Assembly: GCA_026387935.1 (NCBI GenBank)
Contig: JAPLKU010000014.1
Coordinates: 182,166 to 246,165, forward strand
Length of the DNA: 64,000 nt
Direction: 5' to 3'
From: Gemmatimonadota bacterium
GTDB taxonomy: Bacteria; Gemmatimonadota; Gemmatimonadetes; Gemmatimonadales; Gemmatimonadaceae
Of the stretch, positions 8,816-18,077 are shown one piece after another. Position 1 is the first letter of the stretch, and every line of letters starts with the position of its first letter. The notes beneath the pieces are model-generated. The model ran no database searches. It saw nothing but the letters and a program-made list of their open reading frames with translations, and was not told the origin of the DNA. The position numbers and the translations under genes were made by a program.

Positions 8816-10581
8816 CATCCGCCGTACACCGTCCGCCCACCCGTCACCGTCCGCACGATCTTGACGTCCTTGATGGTGTTCGGGTCACCATCGTGCGGAT
8901 CACGGTCGAGGATCACGAAGTCGGCGAGCTTGCCGGCGGTGATCGTGCCCTTGATGTTCTCCTCGAACGACGCATACGCCCCGTTCAGGGTGTTGATCCG
9001 AATCGCTTCGTCCACGGAAACGCGCTGGTTGAGGCCCCACGTGGTGCCGTCCCAGCCTCTGCGCGTGACCATGCCTTGGATGCCCATCAACGGGGCAAAT
9101 GGCCCAGGGCTGAAGTCCGACCCGGCCGCGGCGTGGATGCCGGCGTCGAGCATTGAGCGGAACGCCATGCTCCGCTTCATCAGGTCCTCGCCATAGAACG
9201 GGAACTTGTCGGTGTTGTAGTACGCGTACGTCGTGAAGCAGGCCGGGATCGCATCGAGCGCCTTGATGCGCCGGATGAGGTCGTCGTTGATCAGCGTGCA
9301 GTGCGTAATCTTGGGCCGGAAGTCTTTCCGCGGGAACGCCTTCTGCGCGCGCTCGACGGCAGTGAGATAACTGTCGATGGCCACGTCGCCATTGGCGTGG
9401 ATGTTCACCTGGATACCGGCGCGGTGCACCTTCTCGACCCAGGCGTCGAGGACGTCCTGCGTCTCGGTGACATTCCCCTTGTAGCCGTTCTGGCCCGGAT
9501 AGGGCGTACTCAACGCCATCGTGCGCTCGGAGAATGAGCCATCCACGGAGTGCTCCGAGGTGGCGCCGAACCTGACCCACTCGTCGCCGAAGCCGGTCTT
9601 GATACCGTTGGCGATCATCGTGTCCACCATGCCGCCCTGCGCTTCGTAACTCACGCGGTGCAGCAGATCGCCGCGCGCGCGGACGTCCTGGATGGCGGCG
9701 AGGTCGCCGCCCTCGTGGTGCACGCTGGTGAGACCGTAGCGCGCGAACTCCTTGGAGATATGCGCGATGCCATCGCGGTCGCGCTGGGCGCGTTGCTCGG
9801 GAGTGTACTGCGCTCGCGTCCCTACGCGGTTGAACGGTGCCGTAGCGCGGTCGGTCACCCGGCCATTCAGTTCCCCGCTCGCGTCCTTATCGTATGTGCC
9901 GCCGGGCACATTCGGCGTGTTCTTCGTGATGCCCGCCATCGCGAACGCTTTGCTGTTGTAGAACGACGTGTGACCGCCGCGGTGCCGAACGACCACGGGG
10001 TGCTCGGTGGACACTTTGTCGAGGTCGCTGGTATTCAGCGGGCGCTTGTCCTTGAGCTTGGTGTCGTCGTGGAAGTAGCCCTCGATCCAGGTGCCCGGCG
10101 GTGACTGCTGCGCCTTGGCCTTGAGCTTGTCGATGATGCTCTGGATGGTGACGAACTCGACCTCGAACGGGTTGCCGACCAGTACTTCATATAGAAGCGT
10201 CGTGCCGCCCGCATGGTTGTGCGTGTCAATGAAGCCGGGCACGACCGTCATGCGCGCAGCATCGATGACCTTCGTGCTTGCGTTGGCAAGATTGCGGATG
10301 TCGGCGTTGGAGCCGACCGCGAGGAAACGCCCTTCGCGTATCGCGATGGCCTCGGCGCGGGGCTGGGCCGCATCCTGTGTGAGCACGCGCGCGTTCACGA
10401 CGATCGTGTCGGCGACGACGCCCGCTCCTCGCTGGCGCATGGGAGGGAGTGGCGATCCGAGCGGCGCGCTCGGCGACGCATTGCCCATCGGCGCCTCGAG
10501 CGCTGACAACTGCTTCGCACCAAGCGAGCCGGCGACGAGCGCGCCGAGTCCGAGAAAATCCTTGCGGGTGTACTTCGACAT
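8815..10581 (-). CDS. Amidohydrolase family protein (YtcJ-like), Tat-type signal
   Basis: MSKYTRKDFLGLGALVAGSLGA; VPGFIDTHNHAGG; GIQVNIHANGDVAID; DFVILDRDPHDGDPNTIKDVKIVRTVTGGRTVYGG. Confidence 0.93.
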   Translation of the reverse strand: MSKYTRKDFLGLGALVAGSLGAKQLSALEAPMGNASPSAPLGSPLPPMRQRGAGVVADTIVVNARVLTQDAAQPRAEAIAIREGRFLAVGSNADIRNLANASTKVIDAARMTVVPGFIDTHNHAGGTTLLYEVLVGNPFEVEFVTIQSIIDKLKAKAQQSPPGTWIEGYFHDDTKLKDKRPLNTSDLDKVSTEHPVVVRHRGGHTSFYNSKAFAMAGITKNTPNVPGGTYDKDASGELNGRVTDRATAPFNRVGTRAQYTPEQRAQRDRDGIAHISKEFARYGLTSVHHEGGDLAAIQDVRARGDLLHRVSYEAQGGMVDTMIANGIKTGFGDEWVRFGATSEHSVDGSFSERTMALSTPYPGQNGYKGNVTETQDVLDAWVEKVHRAGIQVNIHANGDVAIDSYLTAVERAQKAFPRKDFRPKITHCTLINDDLIRRIKALDAIPACFTTYAYYNTDKFPFYGEDLMKRSMAFRSMLDAGIHAAAGSDFSPGPFAPLMGIQGMVTRRGWDGTTWGLNQRVSVDEAIRINTLNGAYASFEENIKGTITAGKLADFVILDRDPHDGDPNTIKDVKIVRTVTGGRTVYGG

Positions 10582-10613
10582 CGTGCGTCTCCTGGTGTAT
10601 TGGCTCGGGTAGC

Positions 10614-10710
10614 CTACTTCCTGACTTTCAGCTTGTCACGCAGTTCGGTGAACCAATTGTCCACGAGCACGAGGTCACCGGGAAACGCTTCCTGGTGGCG
10701 ACGACCGCGG
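10614..10710 (-). pseudogene. C-terminal remnant of a lost gene
   Basis: Frame reads ...RRHQEAFPGDLVLVDNWFTELRDKLKVRK* between two intact genes with no start; NWFxELRxK tail resembles C-termini of PD40-type proteins (recollection, low certainty). Confidence 0.35.
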
Positions 10711-11217
10711 TCACGGCTTCGCTGGCGGGCCCGACGGATGTTTCTCGCACACCGGCGGCTGCTCGGCGCTATAGGCGAGCGACGCAATGCGCCACTTGCC
10801 GTCGGCCTTCACAAGCGTAAATACGTCGGCTCCACAGTGCGACCAGGCGCCGTTGACGTAGAGATCGTACGGCATCCAGACCATCGCGACGCCGCCGTTC
10901 ACCATTGCCGTGGGCTTGAACCCGCGTTCGACGACGCCGTTGAGCGACGCGGTGCGCTGCGCTTCGCGCGTGCGCACACGGTAGGTGGTGACGCCGTCCT
11001 TGGTGGACGTCGGATACATCACGGCCTCCGGCACCATCAGGTCAGTGAGCGCGATCGCATCTCCGCGGGTGATGGCGGCGAGCGCGGAGTCGGCAACGAC
11101 GATCACCGCGGCGCGAGGATCGGTGGACTGCGCGCTGACCGAGTACGGAACCAAGGCCGCGAACGCTACACTCAGCCCGAGCCCGACGATTGAACTCCGC
11201 TTCGAAGGCATGTTCAT
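10711..11217 (-). CDS. DUF4440/NTF2-like secreted protein
   Basis: Signal peptide; ITRGDAIALTDLMVPEAVMYPTS...; FTLVKADGKWRIASLAYS; 168 aa. Confidence 0.7.
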   Translation of the reverse strand: MNMPSKRSSIVGLGLSVAFAALVPYSVSAQSTDPRAAVIVVADSALAAITRGDAIALTDLMVPEAVMYPTSTKDGVTTYRVRTREAQRTASLNGVVERGFKPTAMVNGGVAMVWMPYDLYVNGAWSHCGADVFTLVKADGKWRIASLAYSAEQPPVCEKHPSGPPAKP

Positions 11218-11227
11218 GGACTTGAAG

Positions 11228-12730
11228 CTAAGGCGTGGCGATCCGGTCGATCCAGCCGTCGCCCGTGTACATCCGCATCGGACGCCCGGACTCCTCAACG
11301 AATCGCACCACCTCGCCCACCACGCCACCACCCGTTGCCGCCGTGAAGCGAAACCGACCGCCGCCGAGCGGAACGAGTTCGACCGGATTGTCCACGTTCG
11401 TGCCGTTGGGCGTGATGATCACGAGCTTCTGGTTGAGCAGCACCACATGTGAATCGCCGCCGCGTCCGCGATACAGGCCCGCGAACCGTGCCCACGAATC
11501 GTCCCACGCGACCGCCGCCGGCTTCTGCGCCGTCACCTTCGCGACCGCTACGCCAACGGTGGCGATCAACTGACGTGCGATGTCGCCGGGATTGGAATCG
11601 TTGGTGTTGGTCAGGACGATGATGCCGACCTTGTCGTCGAGCTGGATGAGCGTCTGCGTCGTGTTCCCCGGATAACCGCCGCCGTGGCCCGTCCACGTCC
11701 GATTGTTGATCCGACTGATATCGTAGCCCAGGCCTGAGCCGGAGGTCCAGTTCTCCTCCACCGATCGCACGCGGTGCATTTCACGCCACGATCCGCTGCT
11801 CACCACCTGTGCGCCGCCACGTGCACCGCGGCGGAAGTTGGCAGAAACGAACCTGGCCATGTCGGCCAGAGTAGACGTCACGCCGGTGGCGGCCGCCATT
11901 CCGTGTGCGTCAACGAAGGGCAGCGTTTCGCGCGTGCCGTCGGGCATCCGCCGCCCGTAGGGCACGGTGAGGCCGCTGACATTCTTGTCCACGCTTGACG
12001 ACGCCATTCCGATCGGCTGGAAGATGTTGCGAGCAACGTAATCGGCCCACTTCTGCCCGCTCACCTGCTCGATGACCATGCCGGCCACGGAGTAGGCGAG
12101 GTTGGAGTACTTCCAGCGCACCGACGGCGCGAACGCAGCCTTGCGGTCGGCGTAGAGGCGCTTGAGCTGCTCCTCTGTCGGGAAGTCGAATGACACCCAG
12201 TGGTCACCCGCTTCACGCTGGAGTCCCGAACTGTGGGACAGCAGCTGTTCGATCGTGATCTGCCCGTCGTCATCGCCCGCCGGCGCGGCCTTGAACCAGG
12301 GGAGGTATTTCTCGACGGGATCATCGAGGTGCAGCTTCCCTTCTTCCCGCAGCTGCATGATGGCGATGGCCGTGAACAGCTTGCTGTGTGATGCCATACG
12401 GAACTTCGTTTCGGGCGACATCGGGATCTTCGCCTTGACGTCCGCGAAACCGAACCCCTTCGCCCACACGAGTTGCTGGTCGCTCACCACGCCGACGACG
12501 ACGCCGGGAAGCCCACGATACGCAAGCTGCCCTTCCATCCACGCCGAAAAGAGGCGTTCGGCGCCGAGGACGTCGGCGTTCGCAGCGACGTTCGCGCTCG
12601 GAGTCGCTGGCGCGGGCGCCTGCGCCCGCGCGCCACTCGCCGGCCACGCGGTTGCGACGACAGCGGTGAGGATGACGACGCGAATGCGCGACGCGCTGCA
12701 CCCGCAGCGGAAACGATGGAAGATCGGCAC
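11228..12730 (-). CDS. Serine hydrolase, class C beta-lactamase-like
   Basis: SHSK motif (FRMASHSKLFTAIAIMQLREEGKL, S-x-x-K), YSN (WKYSNLAYSVAG), HGGGYPG. Confidence 0.92.
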   Translation of the reverse strand: MPIFHRFRCGCSASRIRVVILTAVVATAWPASGARAQAPAPATPSANVAANADVLGAERLFSAWMEGQLAYRGLPGVVVGVVSDQQLVWAKGFGFADVKAKIPMSPETKFRMASHSKLFTAIAIMQLREEGKLHLDDPVEKYLPWFKAAPAGDDDGQITIEQLLSHSSGLQREAGDHWVSFDFPTEEQLKRLYADRKAAFAPSVRWKYSNLAYSVAGMVIEQVSGQKWADYVARNIFQPIGMASSSVDKNVSGLTVPYGRRMPDGTRETLPFVDAHGMAAATGVTSTLADMARFVSANFRRGARGGAQVVSSGSWREMHRVRSVEENWTSGSGLGYDISRINNRTWTGHGGGYPGNTTQTLIQLDDKVGIIVLTNTNDSNPGDIARQLIATVGVAVAKVTAQKPAAVAWDDSWARFAGLYRGRGGDSHVVLLNQKLVIITPNGTNVDNPVELVPLGGGRFRFTAATGGGVVGEVVRFVEESGRPMRMYTGDGWIDRIATP

Positions 12731-12816
12731 GGTAGCTCCGAATTCGAGGGTATTGACCAGCGACTAGCTTCGCGCCGATTGCGCTCTGGGGCAAGACCGC
12801 CGAGTTTCCCAGCACC

Positions 12817-14235
12817 ATGACACCCAACCGACTCGCCTCAGCGGCCATCATTGCCGCGGTAATCCTTGCCGCCGCCTGTTCTTCCCCGACGTATGATCTG
12901 GTCATCGCCAACGGCCGCGTGATGGATCCGGAGTCGGGTCTCGATGCCGTTCGCCACGTTGGCATCACTGGCGGGAAGATCGTCGCGATCTCCGAGGGCA
13001 CGCTCAAGGGGACGCGCGTCGTCGACGCGACGGGCCTCGTCGTCGCGCCGGGGTTCATCGACCTCCACGAACACGGGCAGAACGAAGAGTCATACGGCCT
13101 GATGGTGCGGGACGGCGTGACGTCCGCGCTCGAGATCGAAGTCGGTACCGGCGACATCGCCAAGTGGTACGCCGAACGCGAGAAGGGGCAGATCGTCAAC
13201 TACGGCGCGAGCATCGGCCACATCAAGGCACGGATGCAGGTGCTGCACGACCCGGGCACCGCGCTACTCCCGGCCGGTGTGGGAGGGAGCGGCATCGCGT
13301 CAGACGCGCAGCAGACCGAAATGGAGGCGATCCTCCGCCGTGGGCTCGCCGAGGGGGCTGTGGCGGTGGGGTTCGGCAGCGCGTACACGCCAGGCGCGAA
13401 CATGGCGGAGATCGAACGGATGTTTCGCGTGGCCGGCGGCGGCGCCTCCGCACACATCCATATGCGCGGCGGCATCGCAGGGCTCGATTCGACGATCGCG
13501 GCGGCGAAAGCCGCTGGTGCGAAGCTCCACTTCGTGCACATCAACTCGAGCGCCGACACGCTGCTGCCTGCGTTTCTTGAGCATATCAAGGCAGCGCGCG
13601 ACGCGGGCCAGGATGTGACGACCGAGGCGTACCCGTATGGCGACGGGATGACGGAGATCACGTCGGCGCTATTCGACGATTGGCGCACCTGGCCCGACGC
13701 GCGTTTCCCGTTGCACCAACTGGTGTCCACCGGGGCGCGGCTCACCCGCAAGACGTTTGGCGAGGCGCGCGCGAAGGGCGGAACGGTGATTATCCACGGC
13801 CGCAGCGAAGACCAGACGCGGATGGCGATCCTGAGCCCGCTCACGATGATTGCGAGCGACGGCTACATCGAGAACGGACGTGGCCATCCGCGCACATCCG
13901 GCAGCTTCTCCAAGGTGCTCGGCAAGTACGTGCGCGAAGAGAAGGCGCTACCGCTCATGGACGCGCTCCGCAAGATGACGTTGATGCCCGCGCAGCGGCT
14001 CGAGGCGCGCGTTCCGGCGATGGTGCAGAAAGGGCGTGTGCGTGCCGGTGCTGACGCTGACCTCACCGTCTTCGACCCCGCGACGGTGATCGACCACTCG
14101 ACCTACGAGGACGCGACGATTCCATCGGCGGGAGTTCCGTACGTGATCGTTGGCGGCCAACTGGTCGTGGACGGCGGGAAGCTCACCGCCGCACGGCCTG
14201 GGCGCGCGATTCGGGCGCCGCGTCAAACGAAGTAA
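12817..14235 (+). CDS. D-aminoacylase/dihydroorotase-type amidohydrolase, lipoprotein-like
   Basis: LAAACSS lipobox; VVAPGFIDLHEHGQ; TTEAYPYGDGMT; ENGRGHPRTSGSFSKVLGKYVREEKALPL. Confidence 0.9.
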   Translation: MTPNRLASAAIIAAVILAAACSSPTYDLVIANGRVMDPESGLDAVRHVGITGGKIVAISEGTLKGTRVVDATGLVVAPGFIDLHEHGQNEESYGLMVRDGVTSALEIEVGTGDIAKWYAEREKGQIVNYGASIGHIKARMQVLHDPGTALLPAGVGGSGIASDAQQTEMEAILRRGLAEGAVAVGFGSAYTPGANMAEIERMFRVAGGGASAHIHMRGGIAGLDSTIAAAKAAGAKLHFVHINSSADTLLPAFLEHIKAARDAGQDVTTEAYPYGDGMTEITSALFDDWRTWPDARFPLHQLVSTGARLTRKTFGEARAKGGTVIIHGRSEDQTRMAILSPLTMIASDGYIENGRGHPRTSGSFSKVLGKYVREEKALPLMDALRKMTLMPAQRLEARVPAMVQKGRVRAGADADLTVFDPATVIDHSTYEDATIPSAGVPYVIVGGQLVVDGGKLTAARPGRAIRAPRQTK

Positions 14236-14315
14236 GGCGGGACGCCCCAGCGGCTGATTTCGGTTGCGCGGCAGGGCATATTCCGTCGCCCTCCACTCCG
14301 AGCCGCCACCGCACG

Positions 14316-16643
14316 ATGCACGCCACTCAGTGGTCAATTAAGTCCCGTTTCGCAGCCGCCGTACTCTGTACGGCGCTGTCCGCCAGCGCTGGCGCGCAGA
14401 ATCCGGTCGTCCTTGACGGCCCGCCGGCCCCCGTCGCCCCCGCGGTCATCACGCGCGATGCGAAGGGCCAGGCTACGATCCGTGCGATCAAGCTCACGGC
14501 GCCCCTCAAGCTCGATGGCGTGCTCGACGAAGAGGTGTACAAGCGCGAGAAGCCGTTCGACGGGCTGATTCAGGTTGCGCCCGACTTCGGGAAGCCCGCG
14601 ACCGAGCGCAGCGACATTTGGGTGATGTACGACGACAAAAACGTCTATGTCACCTGTCGCTGTTATGACAAAGCACCGCCGGACCAGTGGATCGTCAACG
14701 AATTGCGTCGCGACACCGGCGGCCTCCGCAACAACGAGCACTTCGGCGTGCTCTTCGACACCTATTACGACCGGCGCAGCGGCTTTGCCTTTTACTCCAA
14801 TCCGCTCGGCGCCCGCGCGGACTACTCCGTGGTGGACGAAGGCGGATCAAACACGGACTGGAATCCGGTGTGGACGTCAAAGGCGGGGCGCTTTGATGGC
14901 GGGTGGACGATCGAGATGGCCATCCCGTTCAAGTCGCTCCGCTACGTCGCCGGAACGAATCAGATGTGGGGCATCCAGATGCGCCGATCCATTCGGCACA
15001 AGAACGAATGGGACTATCTCACGCCGGTGCCGCGCATCATGGCCGGCCCGCAGGCGCTGAACAAGGTGTCGGCTGGCGGAACGCTGGTGGGTCTCGACCT
15101 TCCGGCAGCCGGAGCGAACATCGAACTGAAGCCGTACGTCGTCTCACGCGTGACGACGGACAAGGTGCGCAAGCCCCCCATCAATGATGCAGTTGGCAGT
15201 GATGTCGGCGGCGACATCAAGTACGCGGTCACGCCAAACCTTACCGCCGACCTCACGCTTCGCACCGACTTCGCCCAGGTGGAGATCGACGAGCAACAGG
15301 TCAATCTCACCCGGTTCAGCCTCTTTTTCCCGGAAAAACGCGACTTCTTTCTCGAGGGGCGCGGCATCTTTGACTTTGCGCGAGGCGGCACCGGCGCATT
15401 CACCGGCGGCAGCACGTCGTCGGATACGCCGAACCTCTTCTACTCACGGCGCATCGGACTCAACAACGGCGCCGTGATTCCGATTACCGTTGGCGGCCGG
15501 CTCACCGGAAAGGTCGGCCCCTGGGCGATTGGTCTCATGAACATCGAGACCGCCAACGACGCGGCATCCGCGACCAAGGCGACGAATTTCAGTGTCCTCC
15601 GTCTCAAGCGTGACGTCCTGAGTCGCAGTGCGATCGGCGTCATGGTCACCGACCGCTCCGTGGCGGCGTCAGGAAAGGGATCGAACGTCGCGTACGGTGC
15701 GGACGGTTCGTTTCTCCTCTCGCAGGCACTGACCGTCGGCACGTATTGGGCACAGACGGCCACCACGGGAGTTAGCGGCGACAATCAGAGCTATCAGGGG
15801 CGCGTCGACTACAGCGTGGACCTCTACGGCGCGCAGGCCGAATTCCTTTCCGTGGGAAAGAACTTCGATCCGCAGGTGGGGTTCAAGCGGCGATCGGATT
15901 TCAATCGGTCGTTCGGCTCGCTACGGTACAGCCCGCGCCCCACGAGCCTCCCGAATGTGCGGAAATTCACGTACAGTGCGTCAGGCGCGTATGTCGAGAA
16001 TGGCGGGGGATCGGTGGATGCGCGCACTCTTGCCGGTCATTTCAGCACGGAGTTCGCGAGCAGCGACTTGTTCAACATTGACGTGACGCACGATTACGAG
16101 TTCCTGCGTCAACCTTTTACGCCGTCAGGGGCACCCTTGGCCATTGCGCCCGGCAACTACACGTTCTCCAGTGCCTCGATTGCATACACGTTCGGCGCGC
16201 AACGGGCCGCATCGGGAACCGTCACGCTGCAGGGCGGCGAATACTACGACGGCACTATTCGGAGCGTGACATTCGGCCCGGGTAGCACCTTCTCGCCGGC
16301 CCGCATCGCCATTCTGCAGCGGCTTGCGCTGGAACCGACGTTCACGATCACCAGCGTCGACCGACCGAAGGGCTCGTTCACCACTCGGCTCGTGCGCACG
16401 CGCGTGGACTACGGTTTCTCCCCGCTGATGTTCGCCAGCGCGCTCCTGCAGTACAGCTCGGCCGATCGCGCGTTCAGCACGAACCTGCGCTTCCGCTGGG
16501 AATACGCGCCGGGCAGCGAGCTCTTCCTGGTTTACACCGACGAACGCGATACGACGGACGACCGGTTCGCGACGGCGACGACGGTGCGCGGACTCAAGAA
16601 CCGTGCGTTCGTCATCAAGATCAATCGCCTGTTCAGGTACTAG
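14316..16643 (+). CDS. DUF5916 / carbohydrate-binding family 9-like domain outer-membrane-associated protein
   Basis: LDGVLDEEVYKREKPFDGLIQ; NEHFGVLFDTYYDRRSGFAFYSNPLGARAD; SLFFPEKRDFFLEG; beta-barrel-like C-terminus ending F. Confidence 0.88.
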   Translation: MHATQWSIKSRFAAAVLCTALSASAGAQNPVVLDGPPAPVAPAVITRDAKGQATIRAIKLTAPLKLDGVLDEEVYKREKPFDGLIQVAPDFGKPATERSDIWVMYDDKNVYVTCRCYDKAPPDQWIVNELRRDTGGLRNNEHFGVLFDTYYDRRSGFAFYSNPLGARADYSVVDEGGSNTDWNPVWTSKAGRFDGGWTIEMAIPFKSLRYVAGTNQMWGIQMRRSIRHKNEWDYLTPVPRIMAGPQALNKVSAGGTLVGLDLPAAGANIELKPYVVSRVTTDKVRKPPINDAVGSDVGGDIKYAVTPNLTADLTLRTDFAQVEIDEQQVNLTRFSLFFPEKRDFFLEGRGIFDFARGGTGAFTGGSTSSDTPNLFYSRRIGLNNGAVIPITVGGRLTGKVGPWAIGLMNIETANDAASATKATNFSVLRLKRDVLSRSAIGVMVTDRSVAASGKGSNVAYGADGSFLLSQALTVGTYWAQTATTGVSGDNQSYQGRVDYSVDLYGAQAEFLSVGKNFDPQVGFKRRSDFNRSFGSLRYSPRPTSLPNVRKFTYSASGAYVENGGGSVDARTLAGHFSTEFASSDLFNIDVTHDYEFLRQPFTPSGAPLAIAPGNYTFSSASIAYTFGAQRAASGTVTLQGGEYYDGTIRSVTFGPGSTFSPARIAILQRLALEPTFTITSVDRPKGSFTTRLVRTRVDYGFSPLMFASALLQYSSADRAFSTNLRFRWEYAPGSELFLVYTDERDTTDDRFATATTVRGLKNRAFVIKINRLFRY

Positions 16644-17899
16644 GCCGCGAGCTCCTTCAGCGCCTTCACGAACGCGTCGAGCTCCTTCGTGGAGGTGTAC
16701 ACCTGCGGACTCACGCGCACGCCGAGCGCGCCGGGGTTACCGATCGCCACGGTGAAAATCTTGTACTTGTCGAACAGCGCACCGGCGAGGTCGGCGGGTT
16801 TCATTCCCTGCACGCCGACGTTCGCGATGCCGCACGAGCGCGCGGGATCGGTGGGCGTGTTCAGCACGATCTTCCCGTAGCCGCGCACCTTGCTCGTCCA
16901 GTATTGCTGGATGAACCGGAGTCGCGCTTCCTTGCGCGCGCTCCCGATCATGTCGTGGAACGCGATCGCATTCTCGATGCCGAGGTCGGTATGGCAGGGG
17001 TGCGTGCCGGTGTGGTTCAGTTTCATGATGTCGGTGGCCGCAGTGCCTTCGTCACCGTACACGGGCCATAGGCCCGCGATCCGGTCCTTGCGCACATAGA
17101 GAAATCCCGCGCCGAGCGGCGTCGAGAGCCATTTGTGCAGCGACGTACCGTAATAGTCACAGCCGAGGTCGGGGAGCTTGAACTCGAAATGGGCGAAGGC
17201 GTGGGCGCCGTCCACCATCACCTGCACCCCGCGCGCATGCGCCATGTCGCACACGGCGCGCACCGGAAGAATCTGCCCGGTGATGTTCACCATGTGCGGC
17301 ATCAGTAAAAGACGCGTTTTTGGCGTGATGGCGTTGGCGTACACCTGCACCACCTCGGCATCCGATTTCGGGTCGGTCGGAATGTCGATGAACTTGTTGA
17401 CCATGCCGAAGCGTCGCGCCTGCAACTTGAACATGTCGATCATGGCGCCGTAGTCGTGGTTGGCCATGAGCGCTTCGTCGCCCGCCTTCCAGTCGAAGCC
17501 GGCAATCACGGTGTCGAGTGACTCAGTCGTGTTCCGGGTGATGACGAGTTCGTCAGGCGAGCAGCCCGCCATCGCGGCGAGCTTCGTGCGCACGCGCAGC
17601 TTGTCGCTCACACGCACGGTGCGCATGTAGCGGGACCCTTCGAGATTGATGGCGCGCACATGATTGACGAACGCCGTGAGCACCTCTTCCGGCTGGAAGC
17701 AGTAGTAGCCGTTCTCGAGATTGATGTAGTCGGGCTTCAGCTTGAACTTCGTCCGGATCGTCGCCCAGAACTTCTCGTCCTCGGCGAGCGCAGCGGCGGG
17801 CACATGCGCATGGCGCGCGAACAGCGTGTTGAGGTCAGGGCCGAAGGCCATCGCGGCGGCGCCGCCGCCGACGGTGCGAACGAAATCACGCTTGTTCAT
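16640..17899 (-). CDS. Class V aminotransferase-fold PLP-dependent enzyme, Tat-type signal
   Basis: MNKRDFVRTVGGGAAAMAFG; TRNTTESLD; VMVDGAHAFAHFEFKLPDLGCDYYGTSLHKWLSTPLGAGFLYVR. Confidence 0.92.
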   Translation of the reverse strand: MNKRDFVRTVGGGAAAMAFGPDLNTLFARHAHVPAAALAEDEKFWATIRTKFKLKPDYINLENGYYCFQPEEVLTAFVNHVRAINLEGSRYMRTVRVSDKLRVRTKLAAMAGCSPDELVITRNTTESLDTVIAGFDWKAGDEALMANHDYGAMIDMFKLQARRFGMVNKFIDIPTDPKSDAEVVQVYANAITPKTRLLLMPHMVNITGQILPVRAVCDMAHARGVQVMVDGAHAFAHFEFKLPDLGCDYYGTSLHKWLSTPLGAGFLYVRKDRIAGLWPVYGDEGTAATDIMKLNHTGTHPCHTDLGIENAIAFHDMIGSARKEARLRFIQQYWTSKVRGYGKIVLNTPTDPARSCGIANVGVQGMKPADLAGALFDKYKIFTVAIGNPGALGVRVSPQVYTSTKELDAFVKALKELAA

Positions 17900-17923
17900 T
17901 GAGAGCTCCTTGTTGGACGAACA

Positions 17924-18066
17924 CTAGGCTTTTGGCTGGATCGGCGCCATGACGGCACCGGCGGGATCCTGAATGATGGCACAGTCTCCGTACGACCCCA
18001 TCAAGGCATCGTTTTCGGACACGCTCAACTAGACCAGCCGATGGCACCGAACTTGAGATCGGACAT
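17924..18066 (-). pseudogene. Degenerate VOC/glyoxalase-family gene with internal deletion
   Basis: Reverse strand gives MSDLKFGAIGWSS* and then, in another frame, SENDALMGSYGDCAIIQDPAGAVMAPIQPKA*, i.e. the first and last segments of a VOC protein without the middle. Confidence 0.7.
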
Positions 18067-18077
18067 CTTCGCGCTTC

